Shown here in pieces: positions 46,482 through 57,040 of a DNA stretch of 64,000 bases. The stretch lies in contig JXTB01000021.1 of assembly GCA_002914805.1 (NCBI GenBank), forward strand, positions 1,551,120-1,615,119, in the 5' to 3' direction. Position 1 is the stretch's first letter, and each line of letters starts with the position of its first letter. Position numbers and translations under genes: made by a program. The stretch comes from Parasponia andersonii (lineage: Eukaryota; Streptophyta; Magnoliopsida; Rosales; Cannabaceae). A model generated the notes under the pieces. It was not told the DNA's origin and searched no databases. It was given only the letters and a program-made list of their open reading frames with translations.

Positions 46482-47135
46482 TTAAAGACTAAGAGACAAA
46501 TCCAATCTGACCTTTTTTCGACGTTCTTTGTTTGACCAGTCTAACTGAGTTATGGCTGGATCAACTTCTCGAACATAGATTTGCAATTGATCAATCAGTT
46601 GTTCAGGAGTTATAGCAGAGATGAAGATTCGTCTTGAAGAGGCTGAAATAAACTTCTGTTCTATAACATGATCTAGAAAGGACAACAAGCCATTAAAGAA
46701 ATTATTAACATTTAACAGGCCGATGGGTTTTTGGTGGATTTTCAGCTGAGCCCAAGAAGCAATTTGAAAAATTTCTTCTAATGTTCCAATGCCCCCTGGT
46801 AAGGCAATAAAAGTGTCAGAATGATCACGCATATTTTGTATTCATTCATACATTGTTGACACTTTCAATTCTTCCCCAACCGTTTTTCCGGTGATGTTTC
46901 CTTCAGTCAAAGCTTTTGGGATGATTCCCAAAACTTGACTTTCTCCAATGAATGCAGCTGTTGGCACACACCACATTAACCCAAGACTACCTCTCCCATA
47001 AAGTAAATGAATTTTTCTTTCAGCTAACATCTTACCAAGGTGATTTGCTACCTCTAGGAACTCTTTATCTTTCTCCGGACTGGAATCACAAAATACACAA
47101 AAGTTTTTGATTTTATGAGATGAGGATCCGGCCAT
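46482..47135 (-). pseudogene. Intronless LOG copy (cytokinin riboside 5'-monophosphate phosphoribohydrolase), one in-frame stop
   Basis: LOG enzymes release active cytokinin bases from their ribotides in the cytosol. From ATG 47135 (MAGSSSHKIKNFCVFCDSS) one continuous frame of 217 codons runs to a stop at 46482, the normal length for plant LOG, and ends RRKKVRLDLSLSL as in the LOGL10-like subgroup. The PGGxGTxxE signature is intact (LPGGIGTLEEIF), as are WAQLKIHQKPIGLLNVNNFF and the C-terminal helices. The only nonsense change is TGA at 46842-46844 in the STMYE-stop-IQNM segment, where the family has an Arg of the active-site Arg/Glu set; CGA to TGA explains it. A second lesion changes YGGGS to YGRGS and the following LMG to LMW. 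Plant LOG genes have several introns and this copy has none, so it came through an RNA. It lies in sense orientation inside the Athila/Tat-type LTR pair, 245 bases after the preceding ORF. Confidence 0.85.
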
Positions 47136-47379
47136 TTTAACACTCCTATTAAACTTATGAATGAGTTTGAGTTGAATGAAAATGGAGATAAGAAATGAAG
47201 TATTAATAGAGATAGGAAAAGTAATGCAATGATAGCACCTATGGGGGTAGGTCGGCAAAAAAAAACTTTGAAAATTTTAACAAAATGACAAAAGAGCAAA
47301 GCATGCATATGTACAGGTAGTTGTGATTGTGGCTCACATCTTCCTCTGGTTTTATGTCCAGTAACGGCTTAAACGCCCT

Positions 47380-47928
47380 CTATGGATTGAGGATTGGCTT
47401 TCTATCCAATTTTCTTATAAATTGACAAACAGGGTCTTTTAAAGTCAGATTCCCAAGACTATATCGCTCATACTCTTGTTGAAATAGAGGCCACAATTTG
47501 TGAATTACAATATGTACATCTCCACTAGGATGCATCTCAAGGGTCGATAGGAGATCATCCAATGACCCCTTACTCATGCCATCCTTAATGAAGTTTATTT
47601 TATCTTCACGATTTGTGGATACCATTCCTAAAGAGCGGCTTTTTGTATTACAAGTCCATCGTGCACATTTACGGTAAACTTTCATTCTTCTAGCACAACA
47701 TTTTTTCGTAAATGTGCTTTTACTATGACTAGGCATGTATGAAATAAATGAATTTAAAAACTCACCTAATAATCGTACCTTTGCTTCAATGATCCAACAG
47801 ACATCTTCAGGAATACCCATATGCATTAGTAACCTTAATCTTTCATACCTAGCAAGGTAAACTTTTAGCAGAGCATTTTGAGGAAGAGAAGGAAAGTATT
47901 TTTGCAATTTTGAAAGAGTGACATCCAT
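47380..47928 (-). CDS. Unrecognised ORF with a cysteine/basic cluster, between pol and the LOG copy
   Basis: An intact frame from ATG 47928 (MDVTLSKLQKYFPSLPQNAL) gives 182 residues. An upstream in-frame ATG at 48009 would add 27 residues, including a short hydrophobic stretch (FTSLIFLSISLF). The first third looks helical. Near residues 77-93 (from the inner ATG) lies a basic, cysteine-rich patch, KKCCARRMKVYRKCARWTC, followed by a polar Ser/Lys/Arg stretch and an acidic SLDDLLSTLE segment. I do not recognise the family. It is not a normal gag, pol or chromodomain product, and lacks the transmembrane segments expected of an Athila envelope-like ORF. The composition is compatible with RNA or zinc binding, which is only a guess. 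It is uninterrupted while gag-pol and LOG have stops, and shares their orientation. Confidence 0.55.
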   Translation of the reverse strand: MDVTLSKLQKYFPSLPQNALLKVYLARYERLRLLMHMGIPEDVCWIIEAKVRLLGEFLNSFISYMPSHSKSTFTKKCCARRMKVYRKCARWTCNTKSRSLGMVSTNREDKINFIKDGMSKGSLDDLLSTLEMHPSGDVHIVIHKLWPLFQQEYERYSLGNLTLKDPVCQFIRKLDRKPILNP

Positions 47929-48199
47929 CTTGAAGAGTGAAATTGAAAGGAAGATGAGAGAAGTAAAAAGATGTTGTGAATCCTGATGAGAGATTGAAAC
48001 TTTATGCACAATTTTTTTTTTCCATTTTTTTTCTTTAATTATTGTGGGAAACCGAAGAAACCGACTTAAAGGTCATGGAGTACCGTTATCCACCACTTAA
48101 CTGGGAAAATAATGAAAGAAGCAAGCAAACACACTAAAAGTAACCTATAAGATCAAACAAAATTAAAAATAGAGAATTGAAGATTTACAACAAATTATG

Positions 48200-51100
48200 A
48201 TCACTGATGACATGGATCATTGAGGTAAAAGACTTCCTCTTGAAGAATTTGATTGTCAAGAAATAGTTTGAGTCTTTATCTATTCACCTTAAAAACATTA
48301 CATTTTTGGGATTTTCAATGTCAACAACACCATAAGTATATACATATCTTACAATGAAAGATCCACTCCACCTTGATCTCAATTTTTCAGGAAATATGTG
48401 AAGTCGAGAATTATAAAGCAAGACCTTTTGACCAACAACAAATTTTTTTTCTTAAAATTACTTTGTCATGAAAAGTTTTGGTTCTAACCTTATGAATTTT
48501 CAAATTCTCGTATGCATCATTTCTCAATTCTTCAAGCTCATTTAGTTGCCATTTTCGTAACTTACAAGCAATATCAAGATTTGAGTTAAAAGTTTTAATG
48601 GCTCAAAAAGCTTTGTGTTCAAGTTCCACAGGCAAATGAAAAGGTTTTCCATAAACTATCCTATAGGGTGACATATCAAGTGAGGTTTTGAAAGCAGTTC
48701 GATAAGCCCAAAGTCCATCACTAAGTCTCAAAGACCAATCTTTACGATTTGGGTTAACTGTTTTCTCCAAAATTTGTTTAATCTCCCTATTTGCAAGTTC
48801 TACTTGTCTATTTGTTTGAGGGTGATAAGGGATAGAAACTTTGTGTGTGATTCCATATTTCTTCATTAATGACTCAAATGGCTTATTACAAAAATGTGTT
48901 CTCCCATCACTTATCATGGCTCAAGGAATTCCGAATCGACTCAAAATGTTTTCTTTCAAAAATTTAATCACTGTTTTATGGTCATTATTTCGACTAGGAA
49001 TTGCCTCTACCCATTTTGATACATAATCAATGGCTACTAGAATATACACAAAACTAAATGACGGTAGAAAATGTCCCATAAAGTCAATACCCCAACGATC
49101 AAAGATTTCAATCACCAAAATAGGATTTAAAGGTATCATGTGACGTTTTGAAATTGACCCTAATTTTTGACAATTTTCACAAGATTTGTAAAAAACATGA
49201 GTATCTTTGAACAAAATTGGCCAATAAAATCCACACTGCAAGATTTTTGCAACTGTCTTTTTTGACGAAAAGTGACTTCCACATGCTTCTGTATGACAAA
49301 AGTATATGATACTATTTACCTCATTATCTGGTATACATCTTCGAAAGATTTGATCAGAACAGTACTTGAACAGATAAGGGTCATCCCAAGAAAAGTTCTT
49401 CACTTCACTTAAAAACTTCTTTTTGTCTTGACTACTCCATTCAGATGGCATAGCTCCTGTTGCAAGAAAGTTGACAATGTTAGCAAACCAAGGTATTAAA
49501 GTGGCAGAGAATAAAGATTCATCAGGAAAATAATCATTGATAGGTGTGGTCCCAAAAGATAACTCTGTTGTTAGCCTTGATAAGTTGTTAGCGACAACAT
49601 TTTCGGCGCCTTTGTCATCCTTGATTGCAATATCAAACTCCTGAAGTAATAAGATCCACCGTATCAATCTTGGCTTGGAATCCTTCTTAGAGAGAAGATA
49701 TTTTAATGCTGTATGATCACTAAAGACAATTACTGATGAACCAACAAGATAAGAACAAAATTTTTCTTAAGCGAATACTATTGAAGAAATTCTTTTTCGG
49801 TGGTTGAATAATTTATTTGAGCATCATTTAAAGTCTTACTTACATAGTAAATCACATGTGGCTTACCATCTTTTCGTTGTCCCAACATAGCGCCAAGAGC
49901 ATAGTCACTTGTATCACACATTATTTCAAAAGGAAGAGACCAATCGGGTGGTTCAATGATAGGAGCAGAGATGAGCAATTTTTAAAGCTTAATAAATGCT
50001 TCTTCACATTCTTTAGTCCATTCAAAATTATTGTCTTTAGATAAGAGGTTACACAATGGTTTAGATATTATACTAAAATCTTTGATAAACCTCCTATAAA
50101 AACCAGCATGTCCTAAGAATGATCTAACATCTCTTACACAATTCGGTGTAGGCAAGTTGGAAATTAATTCAATTTTTGACTTGTCTACCTCAATTCTTTT
50201 TGATGAAACAATATGGCCTAGAATAATCCCATTTGTTACCATGAAATGAGATTTTTCTCAATTAAGTACAAGATTCTTTTCTTCACACCTTTTCAAGACG
50301 TTCTCTAAGTTCATTTGACAATCATCGAAAGAATCACCAAAAACAGAGAAATCATCTATGAAAATTTCAAGAAAACGTTCAACTATATCACTAAATATAC
50401 TAAGCATACATCTTTGAAATGTGGCTGGTGCATTACATAATCCAAAAGGCATCCTATGATAAGCAAATGTACCAAATGGACATGTAAAAGTGGTTTTCTC
50501 TTGATCTTCAAGCGCAATTTCAATTTGATTGTACCCTAAATACCCATCTAGGAAACAATAAAATTCATGTTCTACAACTCTTTCAAGAATTTGATCCATA
50601 AAAGGTAAAGGAAAATGGTCTTTTCTAGTCATTGAATTGAGTTTCTTATAGTCAATACACACACGTCAACCAGTAATAGTCCTTGTTGGAATTAATTAAT
50701 TATTTTTATTTTTGACCACAGTAACTCCGGATTTCTTAGGTACAACTTGGGTAAGACTTACCCATTTACTGTCAGAAATAGGATAAATAATTCCATTATC
50801 TATGAACTTAATGACTTCATTTCTCACTACTTCTTTCATATTAGGATTAAGCCTTCTTTGCATTTCTCTTGTGGATTTGCTATTTTCCTCTAGATAAATC
50901 TTATGTGTGCAAATCAAAGGACTTATTCCCTTTATGTCAGCTATGGTCCATCCTAAAGCAGATTTATGCATTTTCAAAGTTTCTAATAACTTACCTTCTT
51001 GGTGTTCATTGAGTTTGGAAGAGATTATTACCGGAAAAGTCTCATCCTCCCCTAAAAATGAGTATTTGAGATCAAATGGTAATGGTTTCAACTCAAGCTT

Positions 51101-51919
51101 GGATGATGCAATACTTGAAGGCATTGTTATACTGGAACGTGGTGGTAATTCTTCGAATCTTGGCCTCCATCCTTTGTTTTCCATTCCTTCAGAACAGTCA
51201 AGTAAAGAACATATATTAAAGATATCATGATCCAAATACATACTTGATTCAAATGAATTAACTAAAAAAACTTCCAATGGATCTAAATTACTCCTTATTT
51301 GAATACAATCTCTTAAGATGGTTTCAATCATGTTAGCCTCCTCATTTTCATCTTCTTCATGTGGTTGCTTACATAAGTTGAAAACATTAAGTTCAAGTGT
51401 CATGTTCCCAAGTGAAAGCTTCATCACTCCATTCCTACAATTAATCAAAGCATTAGAAGTTGCTAGAAATGGTCGTCCCAAAATAACAGGAATTGGATTA
51501 CTTACCTCAAAAGGTTGTGTATCCAAAACAACAAAATCCACAAGATATATGAATTTATCAACTTGAACTAACACATCTTCCACTATTCCTCTTGGGATTT
51601 TAACTGATCTATCAGCAAGCAAAAGAGTGACAGAAGTTAATTTTAACTCACCTAGATTGAGTTTTTGATAAACTGAATATGGAAGTAAATTCACACTAGC
51701 TCCAAGATCAAGTACAGCTCGTTCAATTTTTTGTTCACCAATAACACATGAAATTGTAGGACAACCAGGGTCTTTATATTTCAAACTATTATTGTTTTGA
51801 AGTATTGAACTTACTTGTTCGGCTAGAAAAGCTCTCTTTTTCACGTTCAATTTTCTTTTCACAGTACACAAGTCCTTCAAGAATTTAGCATAAGATGGTA
51901 CATGTTTAATAGCATCCAA
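48200..51919 (-). pseudogene. pol of the Athila/Tat-type element
   Basis: Minus-strand frame from 51919. Protease has VLDLGASVNLLP at residue 70, the DLGAS form usual in this clade. RT starts near 50860 (RRLNPNMKEVVRNEV) and continues with RVCIDYKKLNSMTRKDHFPL, MPFGLCNAPATFQRCM and the catalytic FIDDFSVFG near 50345. A connector, RSFLGHAGFYRRFIKDFS, leads to RNase H (CDTSDYALGAMLGQ near 49915). Integrase has its HHCC finger ([10 protein letters not shown] ... CENCQKLG), [17 protein letters not shown] near 48910 and the Glu in [13 protein letters not shown]. The frame is broken by a handful of stops, mostly TGA/TAG/TAA at Trp, Arg or Gln positions (for example GIP-stop-AMISDG, KAF-stop-AIKTF), and by frameshifts near 49680-49770 and 48450. 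Its C-terminal tail fades near 48200. Confidence 0.9.
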
Positions 51920-51940
51920 TAAATGGATATTGATTTTTAC

Positions 51941-53477
51941 CTATTTGAAGATTTCAAAAATTTCAAGATTGTGATTCACTTTCTTTGAATTATTCAAAGC
52001 ATGAGGAAATGGGAGAGGATGAGAGGATTCAATCTTTTCTTCAGAGGGTATAGGTTTAACCTCTTCCTTACCTTTGGAGTTTGATTCATCATCTTTCTCA
52101 CAAGTTTCAAGAATAGATATTTCAACAATCTTACCACTATGAAGAGTCATGATTAATTTGACTTGATCCATGGGTTGGCCTCCAGAGGATCCTACATGTG
52201 AATTAAATTGTCCCTTAGGGTTTTGCTGTGGTTGAGAGAGAAACTTACCTTTCTCTTGAATTTGGAGAGCAGATGCAAATTTTGCAAAAGTATCTTTCAA
52301 ATCCGCCATAGTTTGGGCATTTTGAGTATTGATAGACTCTTGCTTTTCAATGGATGAATGCAATGTTTCTTCAAAATTTTTCCTAGGAGGAGGTATGTAA
52401 GGTGCATAACCTTGAAGATTTTGAAATGATGGTTGTGAAGATTGTGCATGATTGTCATTCCTCCAACTAAAATTGGGGTGATTTCTCCAACCGGGATTAT
52501 ATGTTTGAGAATATGGATTAGAATTTGGTCTTTTGAATGTGTTTAAGACATTAGCTTGCTCATGAAGACATTCCTTAAAAGAAGGCAAAGTTGGACAGTC
52601 ATTAGTTTCACAAATATGGCACACAATTTCTTGCACAAATTTCACTTGACCACTCTTTTTCATTTCAAGTGGCCTCGACTTTTCTAGCTAAGGATGCAAG
52701 TTTGGCTTGGAACTCGTGATCTTCCCTAAGGTTATACATGCCTCCACTAGATATAGAGGGTTGAGTTTTCATAGGTGCCTTAAAAGTTCCCACAGTGTCC
52801 CGGTTTTGTGCATTTTCAGCTTGTAAGTCTAAGTATTCAATTGCCTCATTGGGATCTTTATCTTCAAAAGTACCATTACACATCATTTTGAATATTTGCC
52901 TATCTCTAGGTATTAATCCCTCATAAAACTGTGACACTAACCTCCACGTTTCAAAATCATGGGGAGGAAAAGTACTAAGTAATTCCAAATACCTATCCCA
53001 ACACTGGTAAAATGTTTCTCCTTGTTTTTGAGTAAAAGTGGTGATTTGTCTTTTGAAAGGATTTGTTCGGTGAGGATGGAAAAATTTTTTTAAAAACTGT
53101 TGTTGCATTTCATCCCAAGAACTAATGGAACCCGACCTAAGATTTTGTAGCCACGTTTTAGTTTTATCTTTTAATGAAAAACAAAAAAGCTTAAGTCTAA
53201 TGGTGTTCATGCTACAATTTTGGTCATTATAAGTATTACACATCTCTTCAAATTCCCTTAAATGCAAATATGGATTTTCTGAATCTAAGCCATGAAAAGT
53301 TGGTAAAAGTTGAATAATACCGGGCTTGAAATTTAAATGAAATGCATCAGGAGGAAAAACTAAACATGAGGGTGCACCTATTCTTGTGGGATTAATGTGG
53401 TCTCTTAGTGTCCTAGGTCTATCTTGGTCATTATGTATAAAATGATTATCTCTTTAGTCAATTTGATTTTCCACCAT
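51941..53477 (-). pseudogene. gag of the Athila/Tat-type element
   Basis: The likely start is ATG 53477 (MVENQID), with a TAA seven codons in. The frame then runs through NPTRIGAPSCLVFPPDAFHF and a clear retrotransposon gag core (LKDKTKTWLQNLRSGSISSW, then FLKKFFHPHRTN). A one-base shift near 52665 moves into the next frame, which carries the Cys-rich CHICETNDCPT region, NPYSQTYNPGWRNHPNFSW and a Gln/Lys-rich tail. A single TAG at 51941-51943 separates it from the protease frame, so gag and pol were originally one reading frame. Confidence 0.85.
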
Positions 53478-53666
53478 GTTTTTAAGAGAAAATAAAGGCT
53501 TTGTAATAAGTCTACCACTTGATGAGTGTGACCAAACTTTCATACAAATAAAAAAAAAGGATATTTTTGTTTTATCACTAAGAAGGAAAATGAAGAAGGA
53601 AAGAGATGAGAAGAAAATTAAAAAAAAAAAAGAAATGAAATTATGGTTTGTAAAATAAACTTTACC

Positions 53667-53684
53667 TCCTCGGCAACGGCGCCA
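53667..53684 (-). other. Primer binding site of the Athila/Tat-type element
   Basis: Minus strand TGGCGCCGTTGCCGAGGA, the characteristic Athila/Tat primer site (complementary to a tRNA 3' end), 6 bases from the LTR. Confidence 0.85.
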
Positions 53685-53690
53685 AAAATT

Positions 53691-55216
53691 TGACTGATTC
53701 AAATTAATGAAGTCTTTTCCTAAGTGCAGGAGTGCCAAAGTAATAAATTACTTGGTGAGACCGAGGTCGATCCACATGAAGGTTAGTGAATAATACAAGA
53801 CCATAACACATATATTACAGGAATAAAGATGAAGGATGAAAGTATGTTATAGGATGATTATGGTAATATGAAAAAAGTGACAAAAATATAACAATATAAA
53901 GTTGCAGAATTAAACAGTTGCTAAAATTAGGGGATCTACTCTTAGGTACATCAAATAAGTATAACCTACGATCTTTTATCACTCAATTAGAATCCGCATA
54001 CAATGGAGGTTTCAATCGGAAGATTAATTATTAAAGGTTCATTATTAGTTATTTATGTGATTAGATTAGTTTTCTTAATTACCTTCTTTGATAACGCCAA
54101 CACTTGCAAATGAGGTCAAGCATTCATGGTGCCACCTTATGTCTACAACAAATGAAAATTCTTTCCTAGCACAACCGGTACAAAAGGAATTAAGTATTTG
54201 TTGTGCTAAAGGTTGACTACAATGAATCAAAACCCACCACTTAACAAGGAGAGTGTAATTATAAACAATCAAACATAATAAAGAAGAATAACAAGTATGA
54301 ACATAATATGAACATAATTATAAACATAAAACTCTTACTATTTTGAAGGCAAAGCAAGATTAAAATATCATGAATAACAAGAGGAGAATAAAAGAGAGTG
54401 ATCTAGTTTACAAAACCAAGATGCCTCCTAAGCCTAGCTTAAGCATCTATTTATAGGAAAATTTAGAGATACAAAGTCAAATTTGTAAACTAAAGATAAG
54501 AGCAAGTTGGCAACTTGTTTTGGCAGATTCAGTCTCTCCCAAAGATGTATTTGAAACTTCATGAATTTGGATGAGCAATATCTTGATCAAAGAAGAAAAC
54601 TTGAAGCTTTATCTCTTAGAAGTCGTATGCCACAAAAATTGCATCCATTGGAAATATATTTCTTGACTTATAAAAAATTGGTGAAGTTAGGTTCTGCTGA
54701 TTCAAAATCGGTTGCTGATCTTATCATGTGGAAATATCCGATATTTTTATCCAGATTTCGGCTTCTTTTGAATTTTCTTAAAAAACAAATCGTCTAGATA
54801 ATTTTTTGTACGTCTCCATAGCATCAAGAATCACTCCATTTGAGATTGTAATGTGATCAGAATGGGCCAAAAAATAAGGGTGTCGGGCTGAATATGAGTG
54901 TAGTCCAATTTAAAATGTTGTCCATTTGAGACCTATTTCAAAATAATCTGGGCAGATCTTGTGAATTGGAATTAGTGAATAACTGAGTCCAAAATCCATG
55001 AGTTCAAGAATTAGATCAAAATACCATGTAGTTTAGAATCAGTGCCTATTTTATGAAATCTGCGCAGAAACAAATATTTAGCACAAATTAGAGGTAATTC
55101 TTGCTTTTATGCCTATGTCTACAAAAGTGCTTTAAATTAGGAAATTTAATGAAACTCTAAGTATATAATGATGATCTAATCGCATAATAAATGCACACAA
55201 TTAGACGTTCATCACA
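53691..55216 (-). repeat. 5' LTR of the Athila/Tat-type element
   Basis: 1526 bases, aligned with 43578-45233. It lacks the roughly 130-base segment present in the other LTR after cttaacaaggagagt. The open frames here (54075-54272, 54561-54797) are LTR DNA, not genes. Confidence 0.9.
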
Positions 55217-55908
55217 GACCATACGTACTATATGTGTGCATGACAACTAGTGCACGCACGAGTGAGCTGGCTGACAAATGCAATGGTGTTTGTGCTCTCA
55301 CTCTAGAACCAAATAGTGTACACACATGCAATGGACAGTTTGCATGCTTATGGGCTAAAGTATACGAAACAATTATGATAGTTGGCAAATAAGTGCATGA
55401 GACATGTGCATGTATGGTGATCAGGTCGAGCGATTAGAGACGATTGCCAAGGCAGTTACTTGTCATGACCCTCGTGTAATATGCTAAGACGTTGGGACTG
55501 ATTGTCTGAGATAGGTGGCTAGTTTGTACATTAGATAATTAAGGAAAACTGCCCAGCAATGTATGTTGGCAAAGACTGGCTAGTCCAACTTAGCCTTAGG
55601 AAGTTAGGGTGTCAACTGCTATGCATATGCTATTTAGTATAATTCATGTGGCAGAGTCATTAGAGTGTGATGTCTTGCACATTTCCTTTTAATCATATTT
55701 TGAATTAATAAAAGGTTTAAAAAGGGTTATAATATATTGGCTTGTGCATTTAGTACTTACTTGTTGTGCATAGTCTATTGAGTTTGTGAGGCAAATATTG
55801 AGGCCCAGATTATGTAAGTGTATTGTTAATATATTGGTTGGCTGACTAAGAACGATTCTTAGTGCCATCATTGGGAAAAATTCATGGTAAGATTTTGCCC
55901 CTGTGACA
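55217..55908 (+). repeat. 5' LTR of the outer chromovirus, right piece
   Basis: Continues the LTR alignment with 60645-61409: cagttacttgtcatgaccct versus cagttacttgtcgtgaccct, and ctatgcatatgctatttagt versus ccatgcatatgctatttagt. It ends gattttgcccctgtgaca like the 3' LTR. A decayed tggtatttctg primer-site-like sequence follows. Confidence 0.85.
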
Positions 55909-55929
55909 ACTTGTATTGGTGGTATTTCT

Positions 55930-57040
55930 GAATTAAGGAAACAGGTCATTCAGCTTAAGGAAATCATTATCACTCTTCATTGGGATGATAGCTCGAGTTT
56001 AGTGGATCATACAGTGGTGCTTTATGAGTAATTATTGTTACTTTAGAATGATATGTCAGTTTTGTAGAAGGATCTCGAGAAACAACTTTTCAGTATAGAG
56101 CTCTAGAACTGTGATAGAGTTAGTTGATGGAAGGATCAAGACTCTTGAGGAAGAGTTAGCATGAGTTAAAAAGGCTTTGATAACCTTCCCCTTAGACAAG
56201 GGGATAGTAGTGTTTGTATTTTGAAAATCAAATTCCTTGAGCAAAACCCATTCAATGGTTCTCCAAAATTTAAAGGAGTTAGAGAATTTCTTTTGCGATG
56301 TGGAGTAGTACTTCAAGACTGCTTGCATTCTAGAAGAGGAGCGTATCATGATCAATAGCATGTATCCGACTAGGGATGCGAAACTTTCATAGAGAACCTA
56401 GATGGAATATGATGTTAATGCTAATAGGCCTAAGATTAAACATGGAGGACATTAAATAAAAGTTAAAGGATCAGTTCCGACGTTGTAACACAGATTGGTT
56501 TGCAAGGGAGTCTCTTAAGAGATTAAAGTACACAGGTTCTATACGGGACTATGTAAAAGAATTCAGTTCTTTGTTGCTGAATATAAAAAACATATCGGGA
56601 GACGACAAGATGTTCAATTTCTTGTCTGGATTACAGCCTTAGACACAGGCTGAGATGTAGAGGTAGGCTATTCAGGATCTTCATGTGGCCACTACTGCTA
56701 CTGAGAAGTTGGTAAATATATTCCTTTTGGTTTTAGGGTGGAGAACAAGAAGGGAAAGAATAGGACAAAGATAAAATTCTCTTCTTCAAAAGACAACAAA
56801 AAGTCTAAAAAGAAGAAGGATTGAGGAGCAACAACAACAAGAATGGTGCTACAACGACATCTAATGACAAAGACGAAATCCATGGGTTGCTATCTTTGCA
56901 ATAGTCCATATATGATGATAGATTATCCAAAGAGAAAGAAGTTGAGAGTACTGATTGCTCAAGACAGTGCCTCAAATCATCACTCTATGGAATGGACTTC
57001 TTGGATGAGTCCCTTACAATTGCTCAATATAGTAAGATAG
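55930..57040 (+). pseudogene. gag remnant of the outer chromovirus
   Basis: Recognisable gag core around 56440-56700: KLKDQFRRCNTDWFA, then SIRDYVKEFSSLLLNI and MFNFLSGLQP, with stops between. Near 56880 a decayed zinc knuckle reads CYLCNSPYMMIDYPKRKKL, where the His and last Cys are lost. The 5' part is heavily mutated. Confidence 0.65.

Larger units (their letters stand above)
43578..55216 (-). mobile_element. Athila/Tat-type Ty3/gypsy element carrying a LOG gene copy and an extra ORF
   Basis: A nearly complete minus-strand element with LTRs at 53691-55216 (5') and 43578-45233 (3'), both bounded by TG...CA (minus strand TGTGATGAAAG ... AATCAGTCA). The primer site TGGCGCCGTTGCCGAGGA lies 6 bases inside the 5' LTR and a purine tract (tagttaggggg) precedes the 3' LTR. 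Gag, protease, RT, RNase H and integrase are in gypsy order with relatively few lesions. Between pol and the 3' LTR, in sense orientation, lie an unrecognised ORF (47380-47928) and an intronless LOG copy (46482-47135). It sits inside the 5' LTR of the outer chromovirus. The flanks share only GAC, so the target duplication is not clean. Confidence 0.9.

Noticed and set aside
46482-47258. Functional LOG gene of the host
   Set aside because: It lies inside the LTRs, lacks introns and has an in-frame TGA at an active-site position plus a change in the YGGGS loop.
47054-47308. 84-codon minus-strand frame with a hydrophobic stretch upstream of LOG, a possible signal peptide or envelope
   Set aside because: It overlaps the LOG frame in another phase and continues into the LOG leader. 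No transmembrane protein architecture is evident.
47380-48009. Envelope-like protein of an Athila element
   Set aside because: Only one weak hydrophobic stretch, upstream of the more likely start, and no second transmembrane segment. Left as unknown instead.
50907-51566. Plus-strand open frames of 107 and 82 codons
   Set aside because: They are antisense shadows of the intact Athila/Tat protease-RT frame.
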